Below are positions 8,476-17,183 of a DNA stretch of 64,000 nucleotides, one piece after another (within the stretch, counting starts at the first letter, position 1; the number at the start of each line of letters is the position of its first letter). The stretch spans positions 1-64,000 of the forward strand of contig NZ_JAGHRB010000001.1 of NCBI RefSeq assembly GCF_017743995.1. The letters are read 5' to 3'. The notes under the pieces are model-generated. The model did not search any database, was not told where the DNA came from, and worked only from the letters and a program-made list of their open reading frames with translations. The stretch is from Ruegeria sp. R13_0 (GTDB lineage Bacteria > Pseudomonadota > Alphaproteobacteria > Rhodobacterales > Rhodobacteraceae). The position numbers and the translations under genes are program-made.

Positions 8476-8613
8476 TGCACCCGTTCTTGTCGCCTATCAA
8501 GTGAGATTGCTCAAAGGTTGGTTAATGAGTGGTAAACTCAGTTCGGACGCGCCTCGGCGCTCCACCTTGCTTGCACCCTGTTCAGAACGGTGTGACGGCA
8601 CTGGTAGAAAGCT

Positions 8614-9204
8614 TCAATTTGATGCTCCCCGTTGCCGCGCGAGATACGACCTCAGTCTTCGGTCTGACACGTCGCTATCGTAGCAAATCGGACTGTAGCC
8701 GCCCGGCTTCGACCATGCGCTTCGTTTACCGCAACGGCGTCCGGCACGGTCTGTGTTGTATGGGCAAGGGCATGATCCCGGATATGCTGCGATACTTTGC
8801 CGAATGATTGCTTTTCGAGCTGCTTGAAGTTCGCGCGTAGTAGGAGCGGCAACGGTTCTGGTGTTGGCTTTCGTAGTTTGTTTTTCCTGCGCAGGGATTG
8901 ACTTAGAGAGATACCTTGAAGACATCCATCCCGTGCCCAAAGACGAAACGATTTGCGTCCATTCTCCTTTGTCAGACATCAGTCGAACGCGAGCACCTTT
9001 GTTCAATTGCCCTTGTTTTCCGTGAAAAGTGCCGGGGCCAACGCGTTGGTTCACACGATCCCCTGTCACGTAGAGATACGTAGCGCTATCCGCCTGGACC
9101 GGAGCAGACGGCAGTTTTCGCGATTGCGTGGTCGGTTCACCAAGGCTCCCGAGCCAGTAAACTGCTCCGACTAATGCGAGTATCCAAATGGAGTACTTAA
9201 TCAC
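8614..9204 (-). CDS. Membrane-anchored SH3-domain protein
   Basis: I use the GTG at 9204 (GAGAG upstream), giving a protein that opens with one transmembrane helix (IKYSIWILALVGAVYWL); the frame is open back to 9333 and the ATG at 9240 is another option. An SH3b domain follows (RVNQRVGPGTFHGKQGQL ... WTQIVSSLGTGWMSSRYL). The C-terminus is a Cys-rich module (SCPCPYNTDRAGRRCG, then GGYSPICY) that I recognise from many phage and island SH3 proteins. The likely location is the periplasmic face of the inner membrane, perhaps touching the cell wall. First gene of the minus-strand block. Confidence 0.7.
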   Translation of the reverse strand: MIKYSIWILALVGAVYWLGSLGEPTTQSRKLPSAPVQADSATYLYVTGDRVNQRVGPGTFHGKQGQLNKGARVRLMSDKGEWTQIVSSLGTGWMSSRYLSKSIPAQEKQTTKANTRTVAAPTTRELQAARKAIIRQSIAAYPGSCPCPYNTDRAGRRCGKRSAWSKPGGYSPICYDSDVSDRRLRSYLARQRGASN

Positions 9205-9463
9205 CAAGCTCTCAATAAAACAAAGATACAGATACTGCATTTTTGCATGCTTGAGACTTCGCGCCAAATGCACTGCGCACAACCGCCTCCGAACTAAGCA
9301 ATATTCCTTTCCGCAATGATGGAAAGCCAGCACTGAAATCTAAGAGAAATATCCGGTAGGCATAGTCGTGTTTTGATGCCGCACACCTCACCTATGTTCC
9401 CGTCCCGTTCTTGCTTTTGTTGGGGTAATATGGTACCTCCTCTCTAGAACGTGAGGGCAAGAT

Positions 9464-9895
9464 ATGGCTGCTTCAGCAGAGGTAAATCAACGGATGGAAC
9501 AGAAGGCGAAACGTCTTTTACCGTTCGATTTGTATGAACCAGAAGAGTTTGATGAGTTGGCCGGTGATGCGGCAGAACTGATCCGCAGCGGTCAAGTTCA
9601 GTATTGGCAGCACGGCGCATCGGTCGGTGTGTTCACAATGAGCGTTGTGACTGATGTTTGGCAGTTTCAATATTGCTATTACCCCGAGGTTGAGGCCAAG
9701 GGCGAACCGGACGAAGAATTGAAAGCCGTTCTCAACGCTTTCTGGGACGCCGAAAAGCCCGACTACATCACTGGGCAGACCGCGACCGATTGGCCCAGTA
9801 TCTCGCTGATGCAGTTGCTCGGGTTTCGTCAAATTGGGGTGCTGCCGCTCGCAGACGGCCCCGTTCTGTCGTGGGGGTATCGCCAATGTCACTAG
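9464..9895 (+). CDS. Hypothetical phage-type protein
   Basis: A 143-residue protein. The C-terminus (SISLMQLLGFRQIGVLPLAD) vaguely resembles the end of GNAT-fold proteins, but I see no clear acetyl-CoA binding loop. The N-terminal half includes FDLYEPEEFDELAGDAAELI. It begins the second plus-strand segment and overlaps the next gene by 10 bp, so it travels with the HGG protein and the two virion-entry-like genes. Its function cannot be read from the sequence. Confidence 0.5.
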   Translation: MAASAEVNQRMEQKAKRLLPFDLYEPEEFDELAGDAAELIRSGQVQYWQHGASVGVFTMSVVTDVWQFQYCYYPEVEAKGEPDEELKAVLNAFWDAEKPDYITGQTATDWPSISLMQLLGFRQIGVLPLADGPVLSWGYRQCH

Positions 9896-10125
9896 TTGAA
9901 ACCAAGATATGCGGTGCGAAACTTCCCGACGGATCTCAATGCATGGCGGAACCAGTACCCGGCAAGAATCGCTGCCACAGGCACGGTGGGGCATCGACGG
10001 GCGCTAAGACGGCAGAGGGCCGCAAACGTCAATCAGAAGGCGCAAAAGCGCGTTGGCGAGAAATTCATCAAGCGTTGGCCATGGCACAGGCCAGACACAA
10101 TGCAGGCACAGAGGCAAAAACATAA
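9886..10125 (+). CDS. Second HGG-type Cys/His small protein
   Basis: A 79-residue protein starting at the ATG at 9886. The metal-binding pattern is ICGAKLPDGSQCMAEPVPG, then RCHRHGGASTGAKT; the HGGAxTG signature is typical of the family. The basic C-terminus (RWREIHQALAMAQ) is helical. It shares the Cys/His layout of the protein at 6156-6440 but is only distantly similar. Its start overlaps the previous gene by 10 bp and its stop overlaps the next start (TAATG), so it is translationally coupled to the M15 protein. Confidence 0.6.
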   Translation: MSLVETKICGAKLPDGSQCMAEPVPGKNRCHRHGGASTGAKTAEGRKRQSEGAKARWREIHQALAMAQARHNAGTEAKT

Positions 10126-11987
10126 TGTTCAAGGGATACAAAGGGCCGCAGGATTCCGGCTACATCTTCGGCGGTGATACAGGCATCACCCACAAGCAGC
10201 TACAGACCAAGCGTCAGATTGCGCAAATGATGGCAGCAAATCTGGGGCAACGCGCACCTCAAAACATTGGCGAAGGTCTTCACGCCATCGGTAACGCTCT
10301 AGCAGTTCGAAAGCTCAACAAGCAGATTGAACGAGGTGAGGCACAGGGGCAGGAAAAGGCCCGTGGCTTGATTGCGGCTGCGCTTCAGGGGCGCAAGCCT
10401 GAGCCTTACGCATCCAGCTCCGGCCCCATGACAATCAATGGCATTCCTCCACGCTCTGAGGATCAGGCGATTGGCGATGAGACCATGATGGCCCTCGGAC
10501 GGCATGACATGGTTGGCGCGTCTGACTTCGACTTCAACAGTTATGCCGTAGGTGGCGCAGCAACTCGGGGTGACAGCTTCACAGGGCTGCAAACAGAAAT
10601 GCAAACCGCACTCATGCCATTCCTGCAAGCAGCGGATCGGGAACTAGGCCCTGGAGCGCTCAAAATCACCTCTGCCTATCGTTCGCCCGAGCTTCAGGCG
10701 CAGCTATATGAGGCTGCGCTGCAAAAATATGGCTCGCCAGAGGTGGCACGTAAATGGGTCGCGCCTCCGGGCCATTCTCAGCACAACAAAGGCACTGCAA
10801 TTGATTTTGCAGGGGCTGATGGTGGCCTGCTGCGCGACGCTAACAGCCGTGAGGCGCAATGGATCAAAGCCAACGCGGGCAAGTATGGTTTGGCCGTCCC
10901 GATGGATTGGGAGCCTTGGCAGGTGGAATTGGCGGGTGCGCGAGGTCAGGCTCCGGCTCAATCGGCCCAACCACCCCAGCAAGACTACAGCGCCTTCTAT
11001 GAAGCCCTCTCAAGCCCATGGGTGGATCAAAGCCAAAAGGCGATGCTGATGGCAGAGTTGGAAGACCGCAAGGCAGCAGACAATCGAGCCTATGACCGCT
11101 GGTCGCAACAGAATGACCCGATGCGTCAGCTTCAGTTGCAAAAGGCTCAGCTTGAGCTTGAGCAGATGCAAAACCCGCAACCAGGGTTCTCTGTCCTGAC
11201 ACCTGAGCAGGAAACCCAGTACGGACTAGATCCGGCTGGAACCTATCAACAAGGCGCGAATGGCAAAATCTCGCAGATTGGCGGCAGTAAGTCGAATGTG
11301 AATGTCTCGGTTGGCCTTGGCTCTAACGGCGAACAGACACAGTATTCGCAGCCCGTCACACCAGCGCAGAAAAAGGTGGATGAAGAGTTTGCGAAAACCT
11401 ATGTGCCGTGGTCGCAAGGCGGTGGGGCAGACATGGCAAGTCAGATTGCCCAGATTGAAACCGTCGCGGATCAGTTGGAGAACGGCAACGCCAACCTCAC
11501 AGGCCCCCTTCTCGGTAGCCTGCCTGATGTTATCGGCGCAGCAACCCATCCCAAGGCAGTCTCCGCTCGGGAAACCGTTGAAAACGTGGTTCAGCGCAAT
11601 CTACGGCTTTTGCTGGGCGCGCAGTTCACGGCCAAAGAGGGTGAGCAACTGATTGCGCGCGCCTATAACCCGCGCCTGCCAGAGGAAGAGAACGCCAAAC
11701 GCTTGCGCCGTCTGTCTCTGGCTATGAACGCCGCCGCACAGGATACGCAATCCCAGGTGGACTACTACCAGCAAAACGGCACTTTGACGGGCTGGCAGGG
11801 GCATCAGTGGACGATTGCAGACTTTGAGGCCGCTATCGACGGATCGGGGCAGACAGACGCCACGCAGCCACGCTCTGACGCGACACAACCGAATACCGGC
11901 GGGCCGCAAGTCGGAGCAATCGAAGACGGCTACCGCTTCCTCGGTGGTGATCCGCAATACCCTGACAACTGGGAGCAAGTGAACTGA
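10125..11987 (+). CDS. Large virion-type protein with M15 (VanY-like) peptidase domain
   Basis: A 620-residue protein starting at the TAATG overlap. Residues ~175-290 are an M15/VanY peptidoglycan peptidase domain: ITSAYRSPELQAQLY, then PGHSQHNKGTAIDFAG with the His and Asp zinc ligands, then WEPWQVEL. The third ligand, normally His in a PWH motif, is Gln here. The rest is Gln/Ala-rich and helical (LQLQKAQLELEQMQN), like internal virion or ejection proteins of podoviruses. It overlaps the next large gene by 1 bp. A role in crossing the cell wall during DNA entry is inferred; the activity is doubtful because of the Gln. Confidence 0.7.
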   Translation: MFKGYKGPQDSGYIFGGDTGITHKQLQTKRQIAQMMAANLGQRAPQNIGEGLHAIGNALAVRKLNKQIERGEAQGQEKARGLIAAALQGRKPEPYASSSGPMTINGIPPRSEDQAIGDETMMALGRHDMVGASDFDFNSYAVGGAATRGDSFTGLQTEMQTALMPFLQAADRELGPGALKITSAYRSPELQAQLYEAALQKYGSPEVARKWVAPPGHSQHNKGTAIDFAGADGGLLRDANSREAQWIKANAGKYGLAVPMDWEPWQVELAGARGQAPAQSAQPPQQDYSAFYEALSSPWVDQSQKAMLMAELEDRKAADNRAYDRWSQQNDPMRQLQLQKAQLELEQMQNPQPGFSVLTPEQETQYGLDPAGTYQQGANGKISQIGGSKSNVNVSVGLGSNGEQTQYSQPVTPAQKKVDEEFAKTYVPWSQGGGADMASQIAQIETVADQLENGNANLTGPLLGSLPDVIGAATHPKAVSARETVENVVQRNLRLLLGAQFTAKEGEQLIARAYNPRLPEEENAKRLRRLSLAMNAAAQDTQSQVDYYQQNGTLTGWQGHQWTIADFEAAIDGSGQTDATQPRSDATQPNTGGPQVGAIEDGYRFLGGDPQYPDNWEQVN

Positions 11988-13963
11988 TGGCTGGACCCTG
12001 GGAAAAGTACAAAAACGCTCCGAGCAAACCGAAAGGTAAGCCTTGGGAAAAATATGCCGACAATTCAGAGCCTCTAGGCGATGGGTCTACCGTCGCCCCA
12101 TATGAGCCGTCTCTGTTCGAACGAGCGATGACCGGCTTGCGTCAAGGTGGGATTGTTCCGCGAGCCAATATCCGGGACTTCGAAGCCATCGGAGCTGGTG
12201 CGCGTGCCGCAGTAGATACAGCCTTGTTCGGGTTTGGCGACGAAGCACAAGCACTGGTTAAAACCGCCGGTCCTGCGGCCTACGGCTTGCCGCCTGGGCT
12301 GTTCGGACATGAACCGGAAAGCTTCAGCGAAAACCTTGCCGAGGAACAGGCGCGTTCAAAATCGGCGCGGGTTCAAAACCCAACAGCCTCCACAATTGGC
12401 GACGTGGCAGGCCTTGCAACAGGTGTTGCGGGTATCGGCAAGGCTGGGCTGAGTATGGCCGCAAAGGCAACCACGCCGGGTAAGGTGATAGGTGGGTCTG
12501 TTTTGGACGGTGGGCTATATGGAGGACTTGCCGGGTTCGGTCACACTGATGGCGACCTTGCGGACCGTGGAGAGGGCTTCGTAGAGGGCGCGGCCATTGG
12601 TGCCGCCGTGGGTGGTACAGCATCAGGCCTGACAGCCGCTTTACCTGCTGCACGTGGCTACCTTGCCCGTCGTGTGGGTCAACCTGAATCACAGGCAAAG
12701 GCCCGCATTGCACAGGCCCTGACACCTGACGCTGCGGCCAAGTTGGATGAACTCGGCCCCGATGGCATGGTTATTGACGCTCTGGGCGAGCGTGGGCGCG
12801 CTCTGGGGCGTTCTGCGGCCAATTCCAGCCCAGAGGCCCGCGAAATGCTTGAAACGGCCTCACGCGCCCGTATGGCGGGCCAGAGCGACCGTTTGACCGA
12901 TAGTCTATTAACGGCTTCCCGTATGGATGCGCCGCAATCGGTTGATGACTTGGTGTCTGGTATTCGCAAGCAAACCCGCCCAGGTATCAACGCGGCCTAT
13001 GATGAGGCCCGGTCGCTGGGCCATGACATCGACATGAGTGCCTTTGATGACCTGTTTCAGACGGACATGGGTCGAAAGGCGTTGGAACAAGGTCAGCGGC
13101 TTGCAAGGGACCGGATGGCTGCAGAGGGCATTGCAGGCGAACCGTCTTCCCTGGCTATTCTGGATGAAGCCAAGAAAGCGCTGGATGACATGGCGCGACC
13201 TGCTCTGGGTCAGGGTCCGAACAATCAGCAAAGCATTGCGGGGATGCTGTCCAAGCAGGTTCGTCAGCGCATTGATGACCTTATGCCTGAATATGGCGGT
13301 GCCCGTGAGTTGGCGGCTAGCGCACATACCCGCATGAACGCCGTAAACATCGGTGCAGAGGGCGCAAAGCCCCGAGTACCAGTCGACTACGCCCGCCGTG
13401 CGGAAAAGGCAGCATTCGCTCACCCTGACGAAGTTGCGCAGGGCTATGCGTCCGGTAAAATCGACCAACTTCAGAACCGCAGGGACACACCGGGTGTTGT
13501 TGATACCCTGTTTGGACCACGCCGCCAGCAGGACGCCATGCAAGCCGCTCTTGGTCCAGATGGTGCAGCAGCAGTCCAAAAACAGATTGCCAAAGAACGA
13601 ACCTTTGGGGAGACCCATCGAGCCTTGACCGGCAATTCGACCACTGCGCGCCAGTTGATTGAACAGAGCCTGATAGGCGGCGCTGGTGGCGGACTGGGCC
13701 TTGCGACCACTGGAGACGTTACAGGCGCAGGGGGTGGTGTAGCAGCGGCCCTGTTGGCCCGTCATGGCGGCGCAGCGGCTCTGAGGGGTGCAACGGCTGG
13801 TCGTGAGGCAAAGGTTGCCCCTGTCATCGCAAAGATCCTTACAGACGCGGGGTTGCCCGCCAGTGTTCGGAATGCGGCCACAAAGGCCCCGGACAAGGTG
13901 AAGGAAGCGATAGTGCGGGCGCTGATGCTGAACGGCGTAGGGCCTCAGTTGAAACCCGAATAA
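11987..13963 (+). CDS. Large PWEKY-motif protein, putative DNA-ejection/internal virion protein
   Basis: A 658-residue protein that begins with the repeated motif GPWEKYK ... KPWEKYAD. It continues with Gly/Ala-rich hydrophobic segments (TIGDVAGLATGVAGIG, then EGAAIGAAVGGTASGLTAAL) that could insert into membranes, a helical middle, and a second Gly-rich patch (IGGAGGGLGLATTGDV). The PWEKY opening is common in large injection-type proteins of podovirus-like phages, as I recall. It lies directly behind the M15 gene, so the two may form an ejection pair. No structural gene follows. The assignment rests on composition and context. Confidence 0.6.
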   Translation: MAGPWEKYKNAPSKPKGKPWEKYADNSEPLGDGSTVAPYEPSLFERAMTGLRQGGIVPRANIRDFEAIGAGARAAVDTALFGFGDEAQALVKTAGPAAYGLPPGLFGHEPESFSENLAEEQARSKSARVQNPTASTIGDVAGLATGVAGIGKAGLSMAAKATTPGKVIGGSVLDGGLYGGLAGFGHTDGDLADRGEGFVEGAAIGAAVGGTASGLTAALPAARGYLARRVGQPESQAKARIAQALTPDAAAKLDELGPDGMVIDALGERGRALGRSAANSSPEAREMLETASRARMAGQSDRLTDSLLTASRMDAPQSVDDLVSGIRKQTRPGINAAYDEARSLGHDIDMSAFDDLFQTDMGRKALEQGQRLARDRMAAEGIAGEPSSLAILDEAKKALDDMARPALGQGPNNQQSIAGMLSKQVRQRIDDLMPEYGGARELAASAHTRMNAVNIGAEGAKPRVPVDYARRAEKAAFAHPDEVAQGYASGKIDQLQNRRDTPGVVDTLFGPRRQQDAMQAALGPDGAAAVQKQIAKERTFGETHRALTGNSTTARQLIEQSLIGGAGGGLGLATTGDVTGAGGGVAAALLARHGGAAALRGATAGREAKVAPVIAKILTDAGLPASVRNAATKAPDKVKEAIVRALMLNGVGPQLKPE

Positions 13964-14163
13964 AGGATATAGGCTCCGTACAGCGCGGGGCCTACTACCA
14001 TTCCGAGTGAGGCAAAGCCGATAGCGAACCAGCCAAGCGGAGAAAGCTGTCTTTCGGTGTCCGTTGCCACACCCCAGACCGCCCAGCAGGCCACAGTGAA
14101 TAGCGCCGCCGTAGCCATCACGACGCAATAGAGTTGGAAAATGGATAGATCAGCCACTGTCAT
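13945..14163 (-). CDS. Small two-helix membrane protein
   Basis: From the ATG at 14163 this gives 72 residues; an in-frame GTG at 14229 would add 22. Two transmembrane helices are clear (LYCVVMATAALFTVACWAVW and WFAIGFASLGMVVGPALYGA). It converges on the PWEKY gene and overlaps its 3' end by 19 bp. The size and topology would suit a holin, but there is no endolysin next to it and the orientation is opposite, so I make no functional call. The start codon is uncertain because neither candidate has a strong ribosome binding site. Confidence 0.5.
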   Translation of the reverse strand: MTVADLSIFQLYCVVMATAALFTVACWAVWGVATDTERQLSPLGWFAIGFASLGMVVGPALYGAYILYSGFN

Positions 14164-14286
14164 GCCATCAAGATGGACGCTGCCGAAAGCGCTGTAAAGT
14201 CCGCGAGGGGGGTTAGTTTCTAGTAGCACTATCTTTTCAGCAGCTTAACCCGCCTATGAATGCCAAAAAAAACAGGAGTTCTAGAC

Positions 14287-14559
14287 ATGCCAGGACCGGA
14301 ACCCGGAACCGTTTGGATAGAGGAGTGGGACGGTCGGCTGCATGCCATGTTTCAATGCTACTTTTGGAGCGGGAACACAGGCAACCGAGCCAAGCGGGCA
14401 AATGCTATGCTGCGCCGTGTAAAGCAAGGCACATGGGTTTGCCGCTGGTGCGGTGATGAACTGCCCGACTATCTCAGGGTAGATGCACAGTCTTGCTCTG
14501 AGGGGTGCAGGAAGCGGGCGGCACGGGAACGGCGAGAACGTAGGGCCGCAAGAAGCTGA
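14287..14559 (+). CDS. Small zinc-finger-like protein
   Basis: A 90-residue protein from the ATG at 14287, with AGGAG 8 bp upstream. The C-terminal half has CRWCGDELP and SCSEGCRKRAARER, a C-x2-C ... C-x3-C zinc-ribbon pattern ending in a strongly basic helix. Similar ribbons occur in small plasmid and phage DNA- or RNA-binding proteins. The N-terminal half contains AMFQCYFWSGNTGNRAKRAN and is unassigned. It stands alone between the virion-like genes and a decayed region. Confidence 0.6.
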   Translation: MPGPEPGTVWIEEWDGRLHAMFQCYFWSGNTGNRAKRANAMLRRVKQGTWVCRWCGDELPDYLRVDAQSCSEGCRKRAARERRERRAARS

Positions 14560-14940
14560 AATCAATGATTCCAACACCTTGCCATGTAGCATCATGGTTT
14601 TTTCCAGAGCCGGAAAGAACCTCGATCCACTAAAGTAGTGGCAGATAGTGACGCAGCATCTGTTGAAGATTGTTGAAACCAATGAACCGTTTTCCGAGCC
14701 GGTCTACGGGGCCGAGGTGCGAGATTCGCTCACCCTAAGATTACCCTAAGGTTGGCTGATGGTATTCCGGCCCAACCGCCAATGGCGGACGTACCCTAGA
14801 TTGAATCGAGGGGTGAACGATTTGTGCACCCCTTCCTCAAGTCAACCGCCCCAAAGTTGACGATGGTCAAGAGGCCACTCATTCGACTGTTTCGGCGAAA
14901 TATGTTACTTTGCGGTACGTTTTTTGCTTTGGAGATTGTA
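14560..14940. other. Intergenic stretch, no gene seen
   Basis: About 380 bp without a convincing ORF. It holds two close CCCTAAG copies near 14732-14752 and a CCGCCAATGGCGG mini-palindrome near 14777. No terminator with a T-run was found. Confidence 0.35.
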
Positions 14941-15237
14941 ATGGAAAAGATTGCTGAAGTTCCAATTTGCGTTTCAGGCGGGATAATTCCTGCTGGCTTT
15001 TCGTTTTGCCAGGATGGTGCTACGCACATCATTTAGACTGCAACATTTGGCGGTATCCGCCTTGTGCCAATCAACGATTCGGTGAAGAAGCAGCTTGAAG
15101 AATTCGAGCACGCGAAGGTGATTGTCAGCGTTTGCGGCTATCCCAGAACATCGGCCCTCTGCACACATCTGGAGGTGTACTTTGTCGGGCTGGCTAGTGC
15201 TGTGGGACCAGCACTTGAGAAAATTGCTGAACGGTAG
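14941..15237 (+). pseudogene. Small ORF interrupted by an in-frame TAG
   Basis: From the ATG at 14941 the frame reads MEKIAEVPICVSGGI ... DGATHII, meets TAG at 15034-15036 (codon 32), then continues TATFGGIRLVPINDSVKKQ to a second TAG at 15235-15237. The total is 99 codons, with a protein-like composition on both sides of the stop. A single CAG-to-TAG change would explain it. No relatives are recognised. It could be a decayed gene, two short genes, or a readthrough product. Confidence 0.45.
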
Positions 15238-15251
15238 AGCCGAACACGTGG

Positions 15252-15578
15252 CTAGGCGAAAGCAGCTTTGGGTGCGGCGGCGGAAATCGGAACGCTGAGT
15301 TCCGAAGCTCTAACTTTCTCATGCTCAGTACCTCTAATGGCGTCTCTGGCTTCCTGGGTGACGCCCTCAGCGCGGGAAATGGCGCGCGTTATGGTCGATT
15401 TGTTCACGCCCGTCTTTTCGGCGGTGTCGGCAGCAAAACCCTTTTCCTTTTTGGGCGGCTTCTTGTATCCGATTTCGACTGGAACAAGTTGTTCCACCCG
15501 ATCTTGACGGGCAATCCAAAGTTCTTTTCGCTTCGCCAAGTGCTCTGCCATCTGCGTTGGCGTCAGTTCCGAACGCAT
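15252..15578 (-). pseudogene. Truncated ParB-like protein (C-terminal fragment)
   Basis: The 108-residue frame starts MRSELTPTQMAEHLAKRKEL, which matches the part of ParB/Srx-type nuclease-domain proteins after the DENL motif. In the same frame just upstream the DNA reads GSDENL, but a stop occurs before any usable start, so the N-terminal ParB domain is missing. The HTH-like segment (GVNKSTITRAISRAEGV) is retained. Its ATG overlaps the stop of an upstream minus-strand ORF by TGATG. I read it as a remnant; a short functional DNA-binding protein is the alternative. Confidence 0.5.
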
Positions 15579-15730
15579 CAGGTTTTCGTCAGATCCGAAT
15601 ACCCAACACCCGCCAATTCATGCTCGAAAGCGGTTTTCAAATCCGCCGTTTTGGTTTTCGTGTGCAAAATCGCCCGAGGCAGCTTGTAGCCGTGTCAGTG
15701 GTACATTCGTTTCAGTGCAACGCGGACCAT
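15578..15730 (-). pseudogene. Possible small gene with an in-frame TGA
   Basis: The minus strand reads MVRVALKRMYH, TGA at 15695-15697, then HGYKLPRAILHTKTKTADLK and on to a stop that overlaps the ATG of the ParB fragment. The part after the TGA has a protein-like composition. No family is recognised. It resembles the neighbouring interrupted ORF at 14941-15237 in having one internal stop, as expected in a decaying region. Weakly supported. Confidence 0.25.
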
Positions 15731-16382
15731 AGCAGAGGGAGCCTGAGTGAGGGAAAGAGGCATAGGACGACCAGCCCTAGCGCTTGGCTAGAGTTGGTCC
15801 CGCTGCCTTGCCTGTACCATAGCGTCGGTCGCCGTCGGTCAGTCAGAGGCCCGTTGGTCGCATAGGGGAAACGCCGCCGGTCGATTGCTACTTGCGAAAG
15901 CCTTCCCTGGCCTCCGGCAACCCCGCTTCAATCTTTCGGACTGCGGTTGGGTTTTGGTTGCGCCCATTGGTAACCCGTTGTTCCTTGCCGCCAACGTCTG
16001 TGAACCACCCAGCAAGGTATCATCCAGATACACCGATAATCCGCATTTGTCCAGCATACGTTCCACTTTTGGCCTCCATATGTTGCGGAATTTTTCTCGC
16101 TGTGTTATTGCTTGCCATGTGAACCACTACCCGTACCCACGGGTCCCGCCCTGCACCAGTTGCGTCTGGTGTGGGGCTTTCTATTGAGGCCTCTCCAAAA
16201 TTGGATACCCCCCCTGCAGCCGTTTAGCGGTTTTAGCAGGGGTAGGCCGTCAATTTCAGCTTTCTGCTTCGTACGACTTGCACGCTTCGCAGCCCTAAAT
16301 CGCGCCATGAACTAAAAAGGGAGGAAGTGTTGCCTTGAGCGGTTTCGCTGGGCATGATTGAAGAATACCTGAAGGATTTGAT
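15731..16382. other. Decayed or non-coding stretch
   Basis: About 650 bp with only short, unconvincing frames on both strands (for example 15839-16066 and 16105-16308, minus). I cannot assign a gene, RNA or clear terminator here. Together with the interrupted ORFs to its left it looks like a degraded part of the element. Confidence 0.35.
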
Positions 16383-16976
16383 ATGAGACGTTTTTTCATC
16401 TGGACCTGCTTTGCGGCCACGTTTGTAGCGCTTCAATTTCCTTTTCCTGCCTCAATTGTAGTTGCTGAGGAAACGGTGGTTTGGAGCGACAATATAAAAG
16501 GTTGGCACATAGCGGTTGATAGGACGACCGGCGATGGCTGTTTCATGGTTACGGCCTACGAAGGTGGCACCTATCTACGCGGCCAAATACTCCCGTCTGA
16601 GCAGGCCTTTGCGCTTATGATTGGAAATACAGACTGGCGATCTATTGAGTCGGGAAAACTCTATGACCTGACTGCTACCTTCGGTAGCCGAACGCCATGG
16701 AAGGGTGAGGCGCATGGGTTCTGGATTGGCGAATCCCCGTTCCTGTCTTTGCAAGTTCCCTTTGAAAGTGGACAAGCAGCGGAGTTTATTGACGAGTTTA
16801 TGAGACTCTCTGTTGTGGACATAGGCTATGAGGGAAAAAGCATAGCCACTTTGAAGCTCAGCGGAACTTACGCCGCGATGTTGGAAGTAATGGAGTGCCA
16901 AAGGCAGATGTTTGAAAGCATCCCCGAAATTGATCCATTTGCCTCAAGCGGTAATGATAAAGATCCGTTCGACTAA
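16383..16976 (+). CDS. Secreted/periplasmic hypothetical protein
   Basis: A 197-residue protein with a clear N-terminal signal peptide (FIWTCFAATFVALQFPFP ... AEE). The mature part has a conserved feel: GWHIAVDRTTGDGCFMV, then AYEGGTYLRGQI, MIGNTDWRSIESG and ATLKLSGTYAAMLEVMECQ. I recall similar exported proteins from Rhodobacterales but no assigned function. The two Cys in DGCFMV and MECQ could form a disulfide. It stands alone on the plus strand, followed by a terminator that belongs to the opposite strand. Confidence 0.6.
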   Translation: MRRFFIWTCFAATFVALQFPFPASIVVAEETVVWSDNIKGWHIAVDRTTGDGCFMVTAYEGGTYLRGQILPSEQAFALMIGNTDWRSIESGKLYDLTATFGSRTPWKGEAHGFWIGESPFLSLQVPFESGQAAEFIDEFMRLSVVDIGYEGKSIATLKLSGTYAAMLEVMECQRQMFESIPEIDPFASSGNDKDPFD

Positions 16977-17023
16977 GAAAACAATGGTAGGCGTTATCGT
17001 TGCCCTCGCATCACGGACGCCAT

Positions 17024-17052
17024 CAAAGCAAAGGCCCCGCCGAAGCGGGGCC
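17024..17052 (-). terminator. Rho-independent terminator of the toxin-antitoxin operon
   Basis: On the minus strand an 8-bp stem GGCCCCGC/GCGGGGCC with a TTCG tetraloop (17033-17052) is followed by TTTGCTTT. It lies about 130 bp beyond the PemK-type toxin stop. Confidence 0.75.
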
Positions 17053-17183
17053 GTATTCAGCACTGGCCTGGGACTTGCTTTCGTCTGAATGGCCAGTGGC
17101 CCTTGGTAGGGTCTTAATGCGGATGCTTTGCAGCAGTGCCGCCACGCAATCATAAATAAGTATGACGGGCCTTGTTGTCAAAC

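Noticed and set aside
12908..14128. 406-residue minus-strand ORF opposite the PWEKY gene
   Set aside because: Cys/Arg/Gly-rich translation without domains, antisense to a long coding gene with normal phage-protein composition.
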